From positions 1-39,816 of the IMG/VR virus record IMGVR_UViG_3300020581_000020: a DNA stretch of 39,816 nt; one strand, given 5' to 3'. The notes beneath the pieces are model-generated. The model did no database searches. It had not been told where the DNA came from and saw nothing but the letters and a program-made list of their open reading frames with translations. The stretch's first letter is position 1. The number at the start of each line of letters is the position of its first letter. The translations under genes were made by a program, and so were the position numbers. This DNA is from a virus. Of this stretch, positions 22,376 to 30,974 are shown piece by piece.

Positions 22376-22595
22376 AGGCCAGTGCTCTGACCACGCGGGG
22401 AGGCGAACCCCTTCCGAGCTATAGTACGCTGCCGATGAGCAATCGTCTCAAGTCGTACATGCTGGCTCTCATCGTAGGACCACTATCCGGTACCGTCGAT
22501 AGTTCCCCTGATCGGAATACCAACAAACCAAAAGCATCCACTCATCGGCGCATGTTTTGTACTAGGGGGAGTCGAACCCCCGACCTCTGGCCGCC
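22371..22595 (-). tRNA. Candidate circularly permuted tRNA-like RNA
   Basis: Read on the minus strand, the 3' half comes first: anticodon-stem strand GGCCAG (22592-22587), 5-nt variable loop AGGTC, T-arm of five G-C pairs with the canonical loop TTCGACT (22581-22565), 3' acceptor strand TAGTACA (22564-22558) and A73. A spacer closed by a 9-bp stem (22549-22541 with 22439-22431) follows. The 5' half then gives acceptor CGTACTA (22428-22422), TA, D-stem GCTC/GAGC (22419-22416, 22387-22384) and anticodon strand CTGGCC (22382-22377). All stems pair across the permutation; base 1 to 72 is C-A. The D-loop carries a 20-nt hairpin. No CCA is encoded. The anticodon cannot be fixed because the loop is where the ends lie. 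Confidence 0.62.
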
Positions 22596-22601
22596 ATTTG
22601 G

Positions 22602-22610
22602 AATATAGCA
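22602..22610 (-). promoter_or_regulatory. Extended -10 element for the tRNA-like RNA
   Basis: On the minus strand the sequence TGC-TATATT forms an extended -10 (TGn plus a near-consensus hexamer). No good -35 is seen. Transcription from it would start about seven bases on, at the anticodon-stem edge of the permuted RNA. Confidence 0.4.
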
Positions 22611-22611
22611 C

Positions 22612-23349
22612 ATGACTGGACAAGATCTCATCAATAGTTCCCTCCGTCTCGTAGGGGCGCTGGCCTCTGGGGAATCGCCTTCTGCGGCAGAATCGCAGGA
22701 CTGCCTGCTTGTGGGGAATCAGATGATGGATTCCTTTCAGGCAGAGCGGTTGATGATCTTTGCCATCCAGATGAACGAATTCCCGCTAACCACAGGCCAG
22801 CAGACTTACACGCTCGGAATCGGCGGCAATTTCAACATCGCCCGGCCGCCCAAGATTCAGCGTATGGGCATTGTCAGCCTCAACAATCCCGCACAACCCC
22901 TGGAATTTCCGCTCGAATATTTGACGACAGAGCAATGGGCGGCAATCCCGGTCAAACTGATTCAGAGTTCGCTGCCACAAAAGGTTTACGATGATGGAGC
23001 CTTTCCTCTGCGGAATCTGAATTTCTGGTGCATCCCGAATGTCGCAGTCAACACGCGGATTTATAGCTGGACACTCTTGACCGCGTTTCCTGACTTCACT
23101 ACCGACATCCAATACCCTCCCGGTTATGCTGAATGCTTACGCTATAACCTAGCTCTACGGCTGATGGCGGAGTTCCCTGGCAATCTTTCAACTGCACCGC
23201 TGGTTATCCAGTTGGCAACAGAATCGAAAGCCCGCGTCAAATCCAGCAACACGCCTCTGCTCGATTCCTACTGTGATCGCATGTTGGTTGACCCCGGAAA
23301 GCAGTTATACAACTGGCTTACAGATCAGCCTGCAGGGAGGGGATACTAA
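22612..23349 (+). CDS. P22 gp4-like tail-accessory / head-completion protein
   Basis: The 245-aa product begins with the pattern of the P22 gp4-type adaptor: LINSSLRLVGALASGESPSA near residues 5-24, GNQMMDSFQAERLMIFAI at about 37-54 and YPPGYAECLRYNLALRLMAEF in the second half. In P22 this protein binds under the portal ring and starts tail assembly. Order after coat and before gp10-like fits. The ATG overlaps the promoter region of the minus-strand RNA. Confidence 0.85.
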   Translation: MTGQDLINSSLRLVGALASGESPSAAESQDCLLVGNQMMDSFQAERLMIFAIQMNEFPLTTGQQTYTLGIGGNFNIARPPKIQRMGIVSLNNPAQPLEFPLEYLTTEQWAAIPVKLIQSSLPQKVYDDGAFPLRNLNFWCIPNVAVNTRIYSWTLLTAFPDFTTDIQYPPGYAECLRYNLALRLMAEFPGNLSTAPLVIQLATESKARVKSSNTPLLDSYCDRMLVDPGKQLYNWLTDQPAGRGY

Positions 23350-25409
23350 TGAAGAAATGGCTTTGCTTGTTCGTTCTGTTTACGAGCATGATGGCGGGAC
23401 AGGCTCCTACAGCTTTACTCCCGATTCCCGAACAGCAATTCTTTACTCTAAACGGTCAGCCCAATTCCAATGGGTTCGTGTTTACCTATGCGACGGGCAC
23501 GCTGACCCCGCAACCGACTTACACCGATTACACTGGCGTTGCACTCAATAGCAATCCGGTCATTTTGAATTCTGGAGGTTTTCCAACCTGCTCAGGTCTG
23601 CAATGCGGCATCTGGCTACAGCCAGGCGTGAGTTATCGGATCATCGTGCAGAACGCTTCACACGTTCAGCAGTATCAGATTGATGGCATAGTAGGCATCA
23701 ATCCTAGCAACCCATTGGGCATTCAAGTAGCCGATGGCGTCGCCAACCTAACCATTCAAGCCGCAATTAACAACCTGCCCTCCACTGGCGGGGTCGTAAT
23801 CATTCCATCGAATGTTAGTTTGCCGACGATCACTACGCAAACGGCGGTCGGGACGGCCACAAAACCTGTCACACTCCTCGGCTATCCTCCATTCATCATC
23901 AATTGCAATCCGAACAATGCTACTCAATCGTGCTTTCAGTTAAACAATGCTTCTGTAATGGCTTGCGTTGCTCCATCCCAAGCGAACACATGCGAAATCA
24001 ACAATGGGAGCACGTTTGTTGGGGATTCAGCGATCAGCACCGCGACCGGAACGACGGCTTACGCGGCGATTGATGGCTGGTCGATAAGAAGTGATCCCGC
24101 AGCGACCTATACCCATGGAGTGATTTACTGGAACAACGTCTCGACCGCGAGCCACATTGATCATATGCTAGTCTTCAATTTCCAGACGGCTCCGGGACTG
24201 CTGGTGACTAATGGCGGAAGTGAGATCACTCTGCACGACAACAACTTCAACGGAACCTGTGCAAACACGACTCCGATTGTGAGTTTCATCGGGACTGCAG
24301 CCGGCTCACTCCAGAGCATCGGAATCTCAGGCGGAGGGATTTCGTTTGGTGGCCCATTGTTTTCTAATCTTAATATCGACGGGGCTGGTTGGACCGGCAT
24401 CAATAGCTTCAGCATTGGCGGCAACAATTTTCGCTCCGAGCAGTGCGTCGCCAATGCCGCTACGCAAACCGCTCCTGCCATCCGCATCCGCGACGTGCAG
24501 GGTGTCGGCATTCACGATACTCATGTGACTCTGGCCAATGCAGGAGCGACTACTTACGCCGTGGAGATCTCGCAATCGGCAGGCGGGATTACGGACATGA
24601 TCGGCGTGGACAAACTCTATGTCATCGGCAGCCAAGGGGTAAACGACACGATTCACGGCATAAAGACTGCTTCCCCGAACAGCGACTATCTCTACGACAA
24701 AAGCACAACCTGCGGATTTCTCGACGGCATAAAGCATTGCGGAGATTCAACGGTAACGCTGAACAACAATGCGGATGCGACGTATGCGGCACTCACGATT
24801 TCCTCCGGCCTTACTGCACAACAAATCGCATCGTTCAATTTTGTTGATCGTATTGGGAGCGTGAACACGCTGGAATGGTCGATCACGAAGACGGCGGGAG
24901 GGCAGAGCTTGCAGGTACAGGATTCGTCTGGATTGGCCATCCTCAATTTTGTACAGGGTGGTCTGTCGCAGATCAATTCGCACGGAGCGACTGCGGTGCA
25001 GTGTAATGTATTCAACGGTGCAGGCACGGGCGGGTGCGTCTTCGGTGATGGCTTGGGCAACATCAAAGCATCCATTGATGCCACAGGTAAGGGCACGTTC
25101 GTCTCCGAGGTCATCGGCAGTGGAACCACGCTGGCGAAATATTACGTCGTATCTGGGGCAATTACGCCGGGTTCCACGAATGCGAACACCTGTGCCGAAC
25201 AATCCTTCACGCCCGCAGCCTTTAACGGTGTCGTAAACGCTGGCGACAACATTTTCCTGACCGGCTCCGCCACTATGGCCGCGAATGGCGTGTTTCCCGT
25301 GATGGGCATTCGCGCGGTGGCGAACGGAGTAGACATCACCTATTGCAACACGACCGCAGGCGCACTCACCGCTCCCGCCGTCACCATCACCGTAGTAGGC
25401 ACTCGGTAA
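23349..25409 (+). CDS. Putative tailspike with beta-helix domain and Sec-like leader
   Basis: The 686-aa protein starts with a signal-peptide-like stretch (KKWLCLFVLFTSMMAG). Next comes a domain with GFVFTYATGTLTPQPTY and GVSYRIIVQNA, seen at the N termini of phage fibre proteins. Then NLTIQAAINNLPSTGGVVII near residues 129-148, the typical entry to pectate-lyase-like right-handed beta-helices, and a long Asn/Gly/Thr-rich repeat-like region. It probably binds or cuts surface polysaccharide. A hydrophobic leader on a tailspike is unusual. Confidence 0.75.
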   Translation: MKKWLCLFVLFTSMMAGQAPTALLPIPEQQFFTLNGQPNSNGFVFTYATGTLTPQPTYTDYTGVALNSNPVILNSGGFPTCSGLQCGIWLQPGVSYRIIVQNASHVQQYQIDGIVGINPSNPLGIQVADGVANLTIQAAINNLPSTGGVVIIPSNVSLPTITTQTAVGTATKPVTLLGYPPFIINCNPNNATQSCFQLNNASVMACVAPSQANTCEINNGSTFVGDSAISTATGTTAYAAIDGWSIRSDPAATYTHGVIYWNNVSTASHIDHMLVFNFQTAPGLLVTNGGSEITLHDNNFNGTCANTTPIVSFIGTAAGSLQSIGISGGGISFGGPLFSNLNIDGAGWTGINSFSIGGNNFRSEQCVANAATQTAPAIRIRDVQGVGIHDTHVTLANAGATTYAVEISQSAGGITDMIGVDKLYVIGSQGVNDTIHGIKTASPNSDYLYDKSTTCGFLDGIKHCGDSTVTLNNNADATYAALTISSGLTAQQIASFNFVDRIGSVNTLEWSITKTAGGQSLQVQDSSGLAILNFVQGGLSQINSHGATAVQCNVFNGAGTGGCVFGDGLGNIKASIDATGKGTFVSEVIGSGTTLAKYYVVSGAITPGSTNANTCAEQSFTPAAFNGVVNAGDNIFLTGSATMAANGVFPVMGIRAVANGVDITYCNTTAGALTAPAVTITVVGTR

Positions 25410-25410
25410 T

Positions 25411-27264
25411 ATGCCTCGATTTAATCTCTGCGGACCGACGTATCAAAGCCTCTCGCCTTCGCTAGATGCGCAGTTCACGATGAACTGGTATTTGGAGCAG
25501 GACGAATCGGGGGATGGGCGTTCAAAGATGGCCATGTATCCCACGCCGGGGCTCTCGCTTTTCTCGAATCTAGCTGGAGCTACGTCGGTCATTGGGATGC
25601 TCAATTATCTCGGCACCCTATATGCGGTGGGACAGCTCACGGCCAACGGCTTTAACCTCTGGCAAATTTCCTCGACTGGAGTTGCGACACAAGCATCAAC
25701 TTCCCTGGTCACCCTACCGAACACCAACTTCGGCCCCGGCGGACTCGCTTCCATGTTCGGCACTCCAGCCACGACCACAGCCGCACAAGTGCTGATCGGG
25801 GTGACCGCCCTTGGGGTTATCAGTTATTTTCAGATCAATCCTCTACGCTTATTTGGAACGGAAAGCACGCAAGTCTATTCGCTTGGGGAGTGGGTCGATG
25901 GATTTGTGGTGACCTTGATTCCGCCCAACCAGTTCCAAATATTTGGGCCGCAAAATCCCTTCAATTACAACCCGTTGAATATCGCGACCGTATCCGAATT
26001 CCCTGACAACATCGTTTCGATGATTGAAAATCAGCGAATGATTCTGCTGTTCGGGGAGAAGCGGACAGTGCCTTATTACAATTCCGGCGCCTTGTTCCCG
26101 TTCGTTCCCGTGCCTGGGGTTTATGTCGAATCGGGCTGTGCGGCTTTGCGTTCTCCGGTCCGTGCAGACAATACCGTATTCCTAATCGGAGCCGACGAAC
26201 GCGGGGCGGGCATTGCGTACCGGATCAGCGGCTATACCGGGGATCGGATTTCAACCTTCGCAGTGGAGGAAGTCTGGCGCGGTTATTCCACCATCACCGA
26301 TGCTCAAGGCTACAGTTATCAGGACATGGGTCATACTTTCGTAGTCTGGAATTTCCCGACCGCGAATGCTACTTGGGTTTATGACATTTCTAACGGCAGT
26401 TGGCATCAGCGCGGCTACTGGACCGGAGGACAATTTAATAAGCAACTTCAGCAGGTTCATGCTTATTGCTATGGGCAACACTTCGTCGGAGATTCGCAGT
26501 CAGGCAATATCTATACTCAATCGGTAGCGAATCTCAGCGACAATGGCAACACGATTCGACGGGTTCGCAGAGCGCCATACATTGCCAAAGAGCATGAATG
26601 GGTCTTTCACAACACCCTCGAAGTCCTTGCCGAAATGGGCCTCCCGACGAACATCCCCGGCCCATCGCTGAATGCGAATCAACTCAATCTGACAGCACCG
26701 AATGGGAGTCTTTGGACGGTAACGATCACCGATGGCGGCGCGATCACGGTTGCGGCTGCAGGGTTGGGGCAGGTTGCTACGCCCGGACGTGTAGTTCTCG
26801 CGGATAATGTGAACGAAACAACCTACTGGCAGTTGCAAGTCTCGAATGCCGGAGCCCTAAGCGGTTTACAGCAGTTCTCGGGATTGCCGACAAAGATTCC
26901 GCCAGTAGCGAATTATGCCATGGCAAGTCTGCCGAGTTTCAATGATACCGGCCTGCAGGTGAATCAGGCAGGCGTGGTCAATGCGATTCCGCCGCAAGCA
27001 CATTTGCAAGGGCCACAACTCTCTCTGCGCTGGTCTGATGACGGTGCAAAAACGTGGTCCAATTACTATACTGTAAGTCTTGGATTGACTGGGCAATATT
27101 CCGTCCGTGCGATGTGGCGAAGGTTGGGAAGATCGCGTAACCGCGTCTATGAAGTCTCCTGCAGCGATGCTTATGCCCTGCGACTAATCGACGGATTCAT
27201 AAATGGTGATCCTGACTTAAAACCGAAACAACGCCTGAGCGACCAAATGAGGCAGGTAGCGTGA
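25411..27264 (+). CDS. P22 gp10-like packaged DNA stabilisation protein
   Basis: The 617-aa protein follows the tailspike gene. The N terminus (FNLCGPTYQSLSPSLDAQ, NWYLEQ) and its repeated beta-propeller-like segments (VIGMLNYLGTLYAVG, YQDMGHTFVVWNFP, ANATWVYDISNGSWHQRGYW) match the plan of P22 gp10, which forms the tail hub below gp4 and plugs the channel. Its length is more than that of P22 gp10, with extra C-terminal beta domains. Confidence 0.85.
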   Translation: MPRFNLCGPTYQSLSPSLDAQFTMNWYLEQDESGDGRSKMAMYPTPGLSLFSNLAGATSVIGMLNYLGTLYAVGQLTANGFNLWQISSTGVATQASTSLVTLPNTNFGPGGLASMFGTPATTTAAQVLIGVTALGVISYFQINPLRLFGTESTQVYSLGEWVDGFVVTLIPPNQFQIFGPQNPFNYNPLNIATVSEFPDNIVSMIENQRMILLFGEKRTVPYYNSGALFPFVPVPGVYVESGCAALRSPVRADNTVFLIGADERGAGIAYRISGYTGDRISTFAVEEVWRGYSTITDAQGYSYQDMGHTFVVWNFPTANATWVYDISNGSWHQRGYWTGGQFNKQLQQVHAYCYGQHFVGDSQSGNIYTQSVANLSDNGNTIRRVRRAPYIAKEHEWVFHNTLEVLAEMGLPTNIPGPSLNANQLNLTAPNGSLWTVTITDGGAITVAAAGLGQVATPGRVVLADNVNETTYWQLQVSNAGALSGLQQFSGLPTKIPPVANYAMASLPSFNDTGLQVNQAGVVNAIPPQAHLQGPQLSLRWSDDGAKTWSNYYTVSLGLTGQYSVRAMWRRLGRSRNRVYEVSCSDAYALRLIDGFINGDPDLKPKQRLSDQMRQVA

Positions 27265-27638
27265 GCAGTGCAAGCATTGGCATTCCTCCGCCGCGGGGGA
27301 ATGCAGTCCTCGTGGACCCAGCAGGGAAACTAGCCATTGACGGTCTCCGCACCCTTATCCCGGTTTTCAATTCATGCCTTCTGCAGACTCTCGACACGCA
27401 TCTTGGGCCAGCATCTTTCGGGGTGCCACTGGCGGCGAACAATCAGAATCAGGAGATTGTGTACGTCAAGATTTCCTCTGATGGGAATATTCCGACATTA
27501 ACTGCTTCGCTTGGGCCTGGGGGAGTGTCGGATAAGATCAATGGAGCTACGAGCCAACCGATGGGCACAGCGCAATATTCCAAGATGAGATTAAAGAGTG
27601 ACGGCCAAACGCCGGGGAACTGGTACATCGTAGGATGA
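27261..27638 (+). CDS. Hypothetical tail-region protein, 125 aa
   Basis: GTG start overlapping the previous stop. The protein has a helix-poor middle (YVKISSDGNIPTLTASLG) and ends with NWYIVG. It occupies the place of P22 gp26 (tail needle), but lacks an obvious long coiled coil, so that role is not supported. Confidence 0.68.
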   Translation: MSSASIGIPPPRGNAVLVDPAGKLAIDGLRTLIPVFNSCLLQTLDTHLGPASFGVPLAANNQNQEIVYVKISSDGNIPTLTASLGPGGVSDKINGATSQPMGTAQYSKMRLKSDGQTPGNWYIVG

Positions 27639-27850
27639 CAATCGCAGAGTTTGCCCAATCGTATTTCAATCGTCCGGTCATGCCGAGCACGAAGCTAATC
27701 GACTTGTGCGATGACTCGCTCGAAAAAGCCGACATGATTCTCGAACTGGAAAACACGTTTGGCGTTGACATTCTGGACGACGATCTTTCCAAGCTTTCCA
27801 CACTGCAAGACCTCGAGGATTACATTGATTCGCACCGCAGAAGAAACTGA
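27635..27850 (+). CDS. Acyl-carrier-protein-like protein
   Basis: The 71-aa protein has the ACP pattern: a DSL motif with Ser28, the site that would carry the phosphopantetheine arm, then EKADMILELENTFGVDI and DDDLSKLSTLQDLEDYI. Charge distribution, length and helix pattern fit the small four-helix ACP fold. Its substrate is unknown. It overlaps the GNAT gene and sits between tail genes, which is unusual. Confidence 0.78.
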   Translation: MTIAEFAQSYFNRPVMPSTKLIDLCDDSLEKADMILELENTFGVDILDDDLSKLSTLQDLEDYIDSHRRRN

Positions 27851-28277
27851 TATCCCGCGCATCGTAGAACTGGGAATGCAATCGCTGCTTGATGGGCCTT
27901 ATGCGGGCATCATCAAACAGAATCCTAAGAAGGCTGCGGAATCAGCGTTGAGGGTCATTCAGGCCGCGAACGGAAAGATCCTGCTCTACCTGAACGATGC
28001 AGCGGTCATTGTTGGAGTTCTGGCCTTCGTGATCTATCCCGAAATCTTTACGGGCGAGGACACAGCGCACGAGCTTATGTGGTACGTCCTGCCGGATGAA
28101 CGCAAGGGTGGAGCAGGCACAAAGCTCTTGTGGGCAGCAGAAAACCTCGCAAAGTCTCTCGGTGCTGTATGGATGGGGGTCACTTCTCCTAGTCCTGATG
28201 TGTCCGCAATCTACAAGCGTTTTGGCTACAACCCGATGGAAACCGCGTACCTGAAAAGGCTCACATGCCATTCCTAA
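27825..28277 (+). CDS. GNAT-family acetyltransferase
   Basis: The TTG start at 27825 has GAGGA five bases upstream and gives the usual GNAT beginning (IRTAEETDIPRIVELG). The 150-aa product has the acetyl-CoA binding motif R-K-G-G-A-G (in PDERKGGAGTKLLWAAENLAK) and a typical final YKRFGYNPMETAYLKRL. It overlaps the ACP-like gene by 26 bp, so the two probably work together. It may acetylate a small molecule, a protein or a cargo held by the carrier. Confidence 0.87.
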   Translation: MIRTAEETDIPRIVELGMQSLLDGPYAGIIKQNPKKAAESALRVIQAANGKILLYLNDAAVIVGVLAFVIYPEIFTGEDTAHELMWYVLPDERKGGAGTKLLWAAENLAKSLGAVWMGVTSPSPDVSAIYKRFGYNPMETAYLKRLTCHS

Positions 28278-29617
28278 GCGCAGCACTCGCAGTTGGTGGA
28301 ATTGCCTCATCTCTTGGAGGGGGAGCCATTGCGGCACATGGCGCTCAACAGGCGGCAAAGACTCAGGCTCAAGCCGCCGAAGATGCTGCGACCCTTCAGC
28401 AACAAGACGCGAACGCCGCACTGCAAGAGCAGAACCAGCAAAGCAATCTTGCGCAGCAGAACTCGGCACCCTATCGCCGCGCGGGACAGAATGCGGTCAT
28501 CAGCCTCAACGATCTTTTAGGGCTCAAGCCTTTCAATCCTTATCCGATAAACGCGGGCGGAAATATCGCTCCGCAAGCGGGAGGGTTGAATAGTCCCGCA
28601 GTAGCTGGACAGATCGTTAATCCTGCCGCACCTTCAGGAGTTGCACAGAATCCAAACCCATTGATTCCGCGGGCAAAGGGTGGACGCGCTACGGTCGGAT
28701 TGCATTATCTGGTCGGAGAAAAAGGGCCGGAAGAGTTGGTCATGCACGGAGATGGTACGGGCACGATTTTGCCGCATCCCGTCCATCCTGATTTGATTCC
28801 GCGGGCGTGGGGCGGCGGAGTCGGCCATATTCCAGATACGAACATTCCTCCGGGTCAGATAGATGCGTGGGCCGATAAGCAGCCCGGTGATCCAGGTGAT
28901 CCGCGAGCCAGTACGGGGGGCCGTCCGGCAAATCCGCCAGCGCCTTCGGGAACGGTTAACTCTAGCGGCAATCCGCTCGTTACGGGCGGTAACGCGCCGG
29001 GATCAACCTCGCAACTCAACCCATTTCAATCGTGGGTTATGCCCTTTCAGGCTCCAACTATGCAACAGGCTCAGAATGAGCCTGGGTATCAATTCCAAGT
29101 CCAGCAGGGCGAACAGGCTTTAGCGAATCAGGCCTCAGCAAATGGCGAACTGGGAGATTCAAATTACGGCCGGGCCTTAGTCAACTATGGCCAGCAGGCC
29201 GCACAATCCGATTACCAGAACGTCTACAACCGCGCACGTGATCAGTATCAGCAGCAATACAACATCTTCCAGAACAACCAAGGAAACCAGTTCAATCGGC
29301 TGGCAGCTCTCGCGGGTATCGGTCAGACCTCGACGGGCCAACTGAATCAGGCCGGGCAACAGGGTGCATCGAATAGCGGAAACATCCTGCTTGGCTCTGG
29401 TGGACAGATTGGGCAAAACATCAACAATGCCGGCGCGGCTACGGCTTCCGGTTACGTCGGCGGCGCTAACGCATACGGCGGAGCTCTTGGAAACATCGGA
29501 AACAATCTCAGCCAGTATCTAACCCTGCAGCAGATTTTAGGGCAGCAGGGCGGCGTCGATTTGAGCGGCATCAATATGGGTGCTGGCAGCGGTCCCTACG
29601 TACAGGCACCGGGATAA
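28265..29617 (+). CDS. Internal virion / DNA-ejection protein with tape-measure-like motif
   Basis: The 450-aa protein is Gln/Ala-rich with a helical N terminus like that of P22 ejection proteins (gp7-type): GIASSLGGGAIAAHGAQQAA, then QDANAALQEQNQQSNLAQQN. Near residues 144-170 it carries HYLVGEKGPEELVMHGDG, the short motif found at the C termini of tail tape-measure proteins. The last third is again Gln/Asn-rich. It probably leaves the head with the DNA. Confidence 0.78.
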   Translation: MPFLSAALAVGGIASSLGGGAIAAHGAQQAAKTQAQAAEDAATLQQQDANAALQEQNQQSNLAQQNSAPYRRAGQNAVISLNDLLGLKPFNPYPINAGGNIAPQAGGLNSPAVAGQIVNPAAPSGVAQNPNPLIPRAKGGRATVGLHYLVGEKGPEELVMHGDGTGTILPHPVHPDLIPRAWGGGVGHIPDTNIPPGQIDAWADKQPGDPGDPRASTGGRPANPPAPSGTVNSSGNPLVTGGNAPGSTSQLNPFQSWVMPFQAPTMQQAQNEPGYQFQVQQGEQALANQASANGELGDSNYGRALVNYGQQAAQSDYQNVYNRARDQYQQQYNIFQNNQGNQFNRLAALAGIGQTSTGQLNQAGQQGASNSGNILLGSGGQIGQNINNAGAATASGYVGGANAYGGALGNIGNNLSQYLTLQQILGQQGGVDLSGINMGAGSGPYVQAPG

Positions 29618-29618
29618 C

Positions 29619-30974
29619 ATGAGCATTCCTCTACCAGCTCTCGGCATCAATCCACCCCAGCAGCAACCGGGGCCAATGGATCAGTACGGTAAAATGATCG
29701 CGCTGAAAAGCCTACTTGGGCAGCAGCAGTTACAGCAAGGTCAGGTCCAATTGCAGCAGCAGCAATTGAAAGACCAGCAAGCGACTACGAAAGCGATGCT
29801 CTCATGGGACGGGAAAGATCCCGGCGAATTGCAGAAATCTATTCTCGCCAATGGCGGTTCGTCCAACGCCGCACTTGAAACATCAAAACACTTTCTCGAT
29901 TACCGCGATACAGCGTCGCAAATCGCCTTACGAGACGCACAGAGCGGGGAAACCAACCTCAAGACGCTGAAAGATAAGCACGACCAATACCTAGGGGCGA
30001 TTGAGGCGGCGAAGCAGGCACCTGACGAAAAGCTTGTGCCAACGCTTACGAACACCATAAACCAACTGATTTCAGACCCTACACCGGGACAGCCGCCTGC
30101 CGACCCGCAAGCTGCGATGTTCAAGCAGCAAGCAATGAAGTTGCTACAGTCGGGGGCTCCGCCTGACAAACTGCGAGACGCGCTTACGGTGATCGAGAAC
30201 GGGTTGAAGGGTCAGCAGTCGCAGATTAATGAAGGCGAGAAATTAGCGACCACGCAGAAAACGGAACAGGAGACGCTGAAAAGTAAAGCGGAAATGAAGT
30301 TTTATCAGGACAAAGGGTTAGCTCCCGGAGTCTCTCCTGAACTGCAAAGCTTTGCAGGTTACATGGGAACACCGGGCGCCAAGGCTGAGAACTATCCTGC
30401 ATATAAAGCTGCTGCGGAAGCGAAAGCAACTCAGCCATATAAGTTGCAAGAGGCCCAAGCAGTTGCGGCGACAGTCGAACCGATTCGCCAGCAACTTCTG
30501 CAGCAATACGGGAATCAGAAAGACGCGCGAGACAAGATCGAAACTGGAGTTCTTAAACCCTTCGAGCAGAAGCTTACCGAGATTGAGCAGGGCAAGTCTG
30601 CAGTTGCACAAGCTCAGGGCGGAAACATCGCCGCAGCGCGCGCAACACTCTACAAGGTCATTGGCGTGGCGCAACCGGAAGGCACGCACCGCGTATCGCC
30701 GGCTGAAGTCTCTGGATTCAGTGGTATGGGAAGTCTGCCAGAACGGGTCAGAGGCTCGATTGCGAATGCCCTCAGCGGTGATCCATGGACGCCAAAGATG
30801 GTGACAGACATCAATTCCTTCCTTGATGCTCAGAAACAAGCCGCGCATGACAATTTGAATCGCGGCGTGGATAACGTCAACAAGCTCTATGGCACGAAGG
30901 TTGGCGAAGGCCTGAAGGCTGATACTCCAGCAGGTAAAGGGGGTTATTGGGATCAGTTCCCAGTGCACCAATGA
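29619..30974 (+). CDS. Internal virion / DNA-ejection protein, 451 aa
   Basis: Starts at ATG 29619; a frame extension to 29580 looks like overlap with the previous gene. The product is rich in Gln, Lys and Ala with long helices (LLGQQQLQQGQVQLQQQQL; LKDKHDQYLGAIEAAKQ). The order of three large helical proteins after the tail hub is the P22 gp7-gp20-gp16 scheme. The end overlaps the next gene by ATGA. Confidence 0.78.
   Translation: MSIPLPALGINPPQQQPGPMDQYGKMIALKSLLGQQQLQQGQVQLQQQQLKDQQATTKAMLSWDGKDPGELQKSILANGGSSNAALETSKHFLDYRDTASQIALRDAQSGETNLKTLKDKHDQYLGAIEAAKQAPDEKLVPTLTNTINQLISDPTPGQPPADPQAAMFKQQAMKLLQSGAPPDKLRDALTVIENGLKGQQSQINEGEKLATTQKTEQETLKSKAEMKFYQDKGLAPGVSPELQSFAGYMGTPGAKAENYPAYKAAAEAKATQPYKLQEAQAVAATVEPIRQQLLQQYGNQKDARDKIETGVLKPFEQKLTEIEQGKSAVAQAQGGNIAAARATLYKVIGVAQPEGTHRVSPAEVSGFSGMGSLPERVRGSIANALSGDPWTPKMVTDINSFLDAQKQAAHDNLNRGVDNVNKLYGTKVGEGLKADTPAGKGGYWDQFPVHQ

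Noticed and set aside
22371-22595. Permuted tmRNA
   Set aside because: No alanine-type G-U acceptor pair, no tag reading frame, and a normal D-stem and anticodon stem are present; it fits a tRNA-like layout better.
22555-22595. attP site matching a host tRNA 3' end
   Set aside because: No integrase gene was found in the genome, and the 5' half nearby pairs with this half, which a simple attachment core would not explain.
22372-22608. Open reading frame of 78 codons on the + strand
   Set aside because: It reads through the complement of the tRNA-like element; the peptide RGSRTPDL is a typical false product of antisense tRNA sequence.
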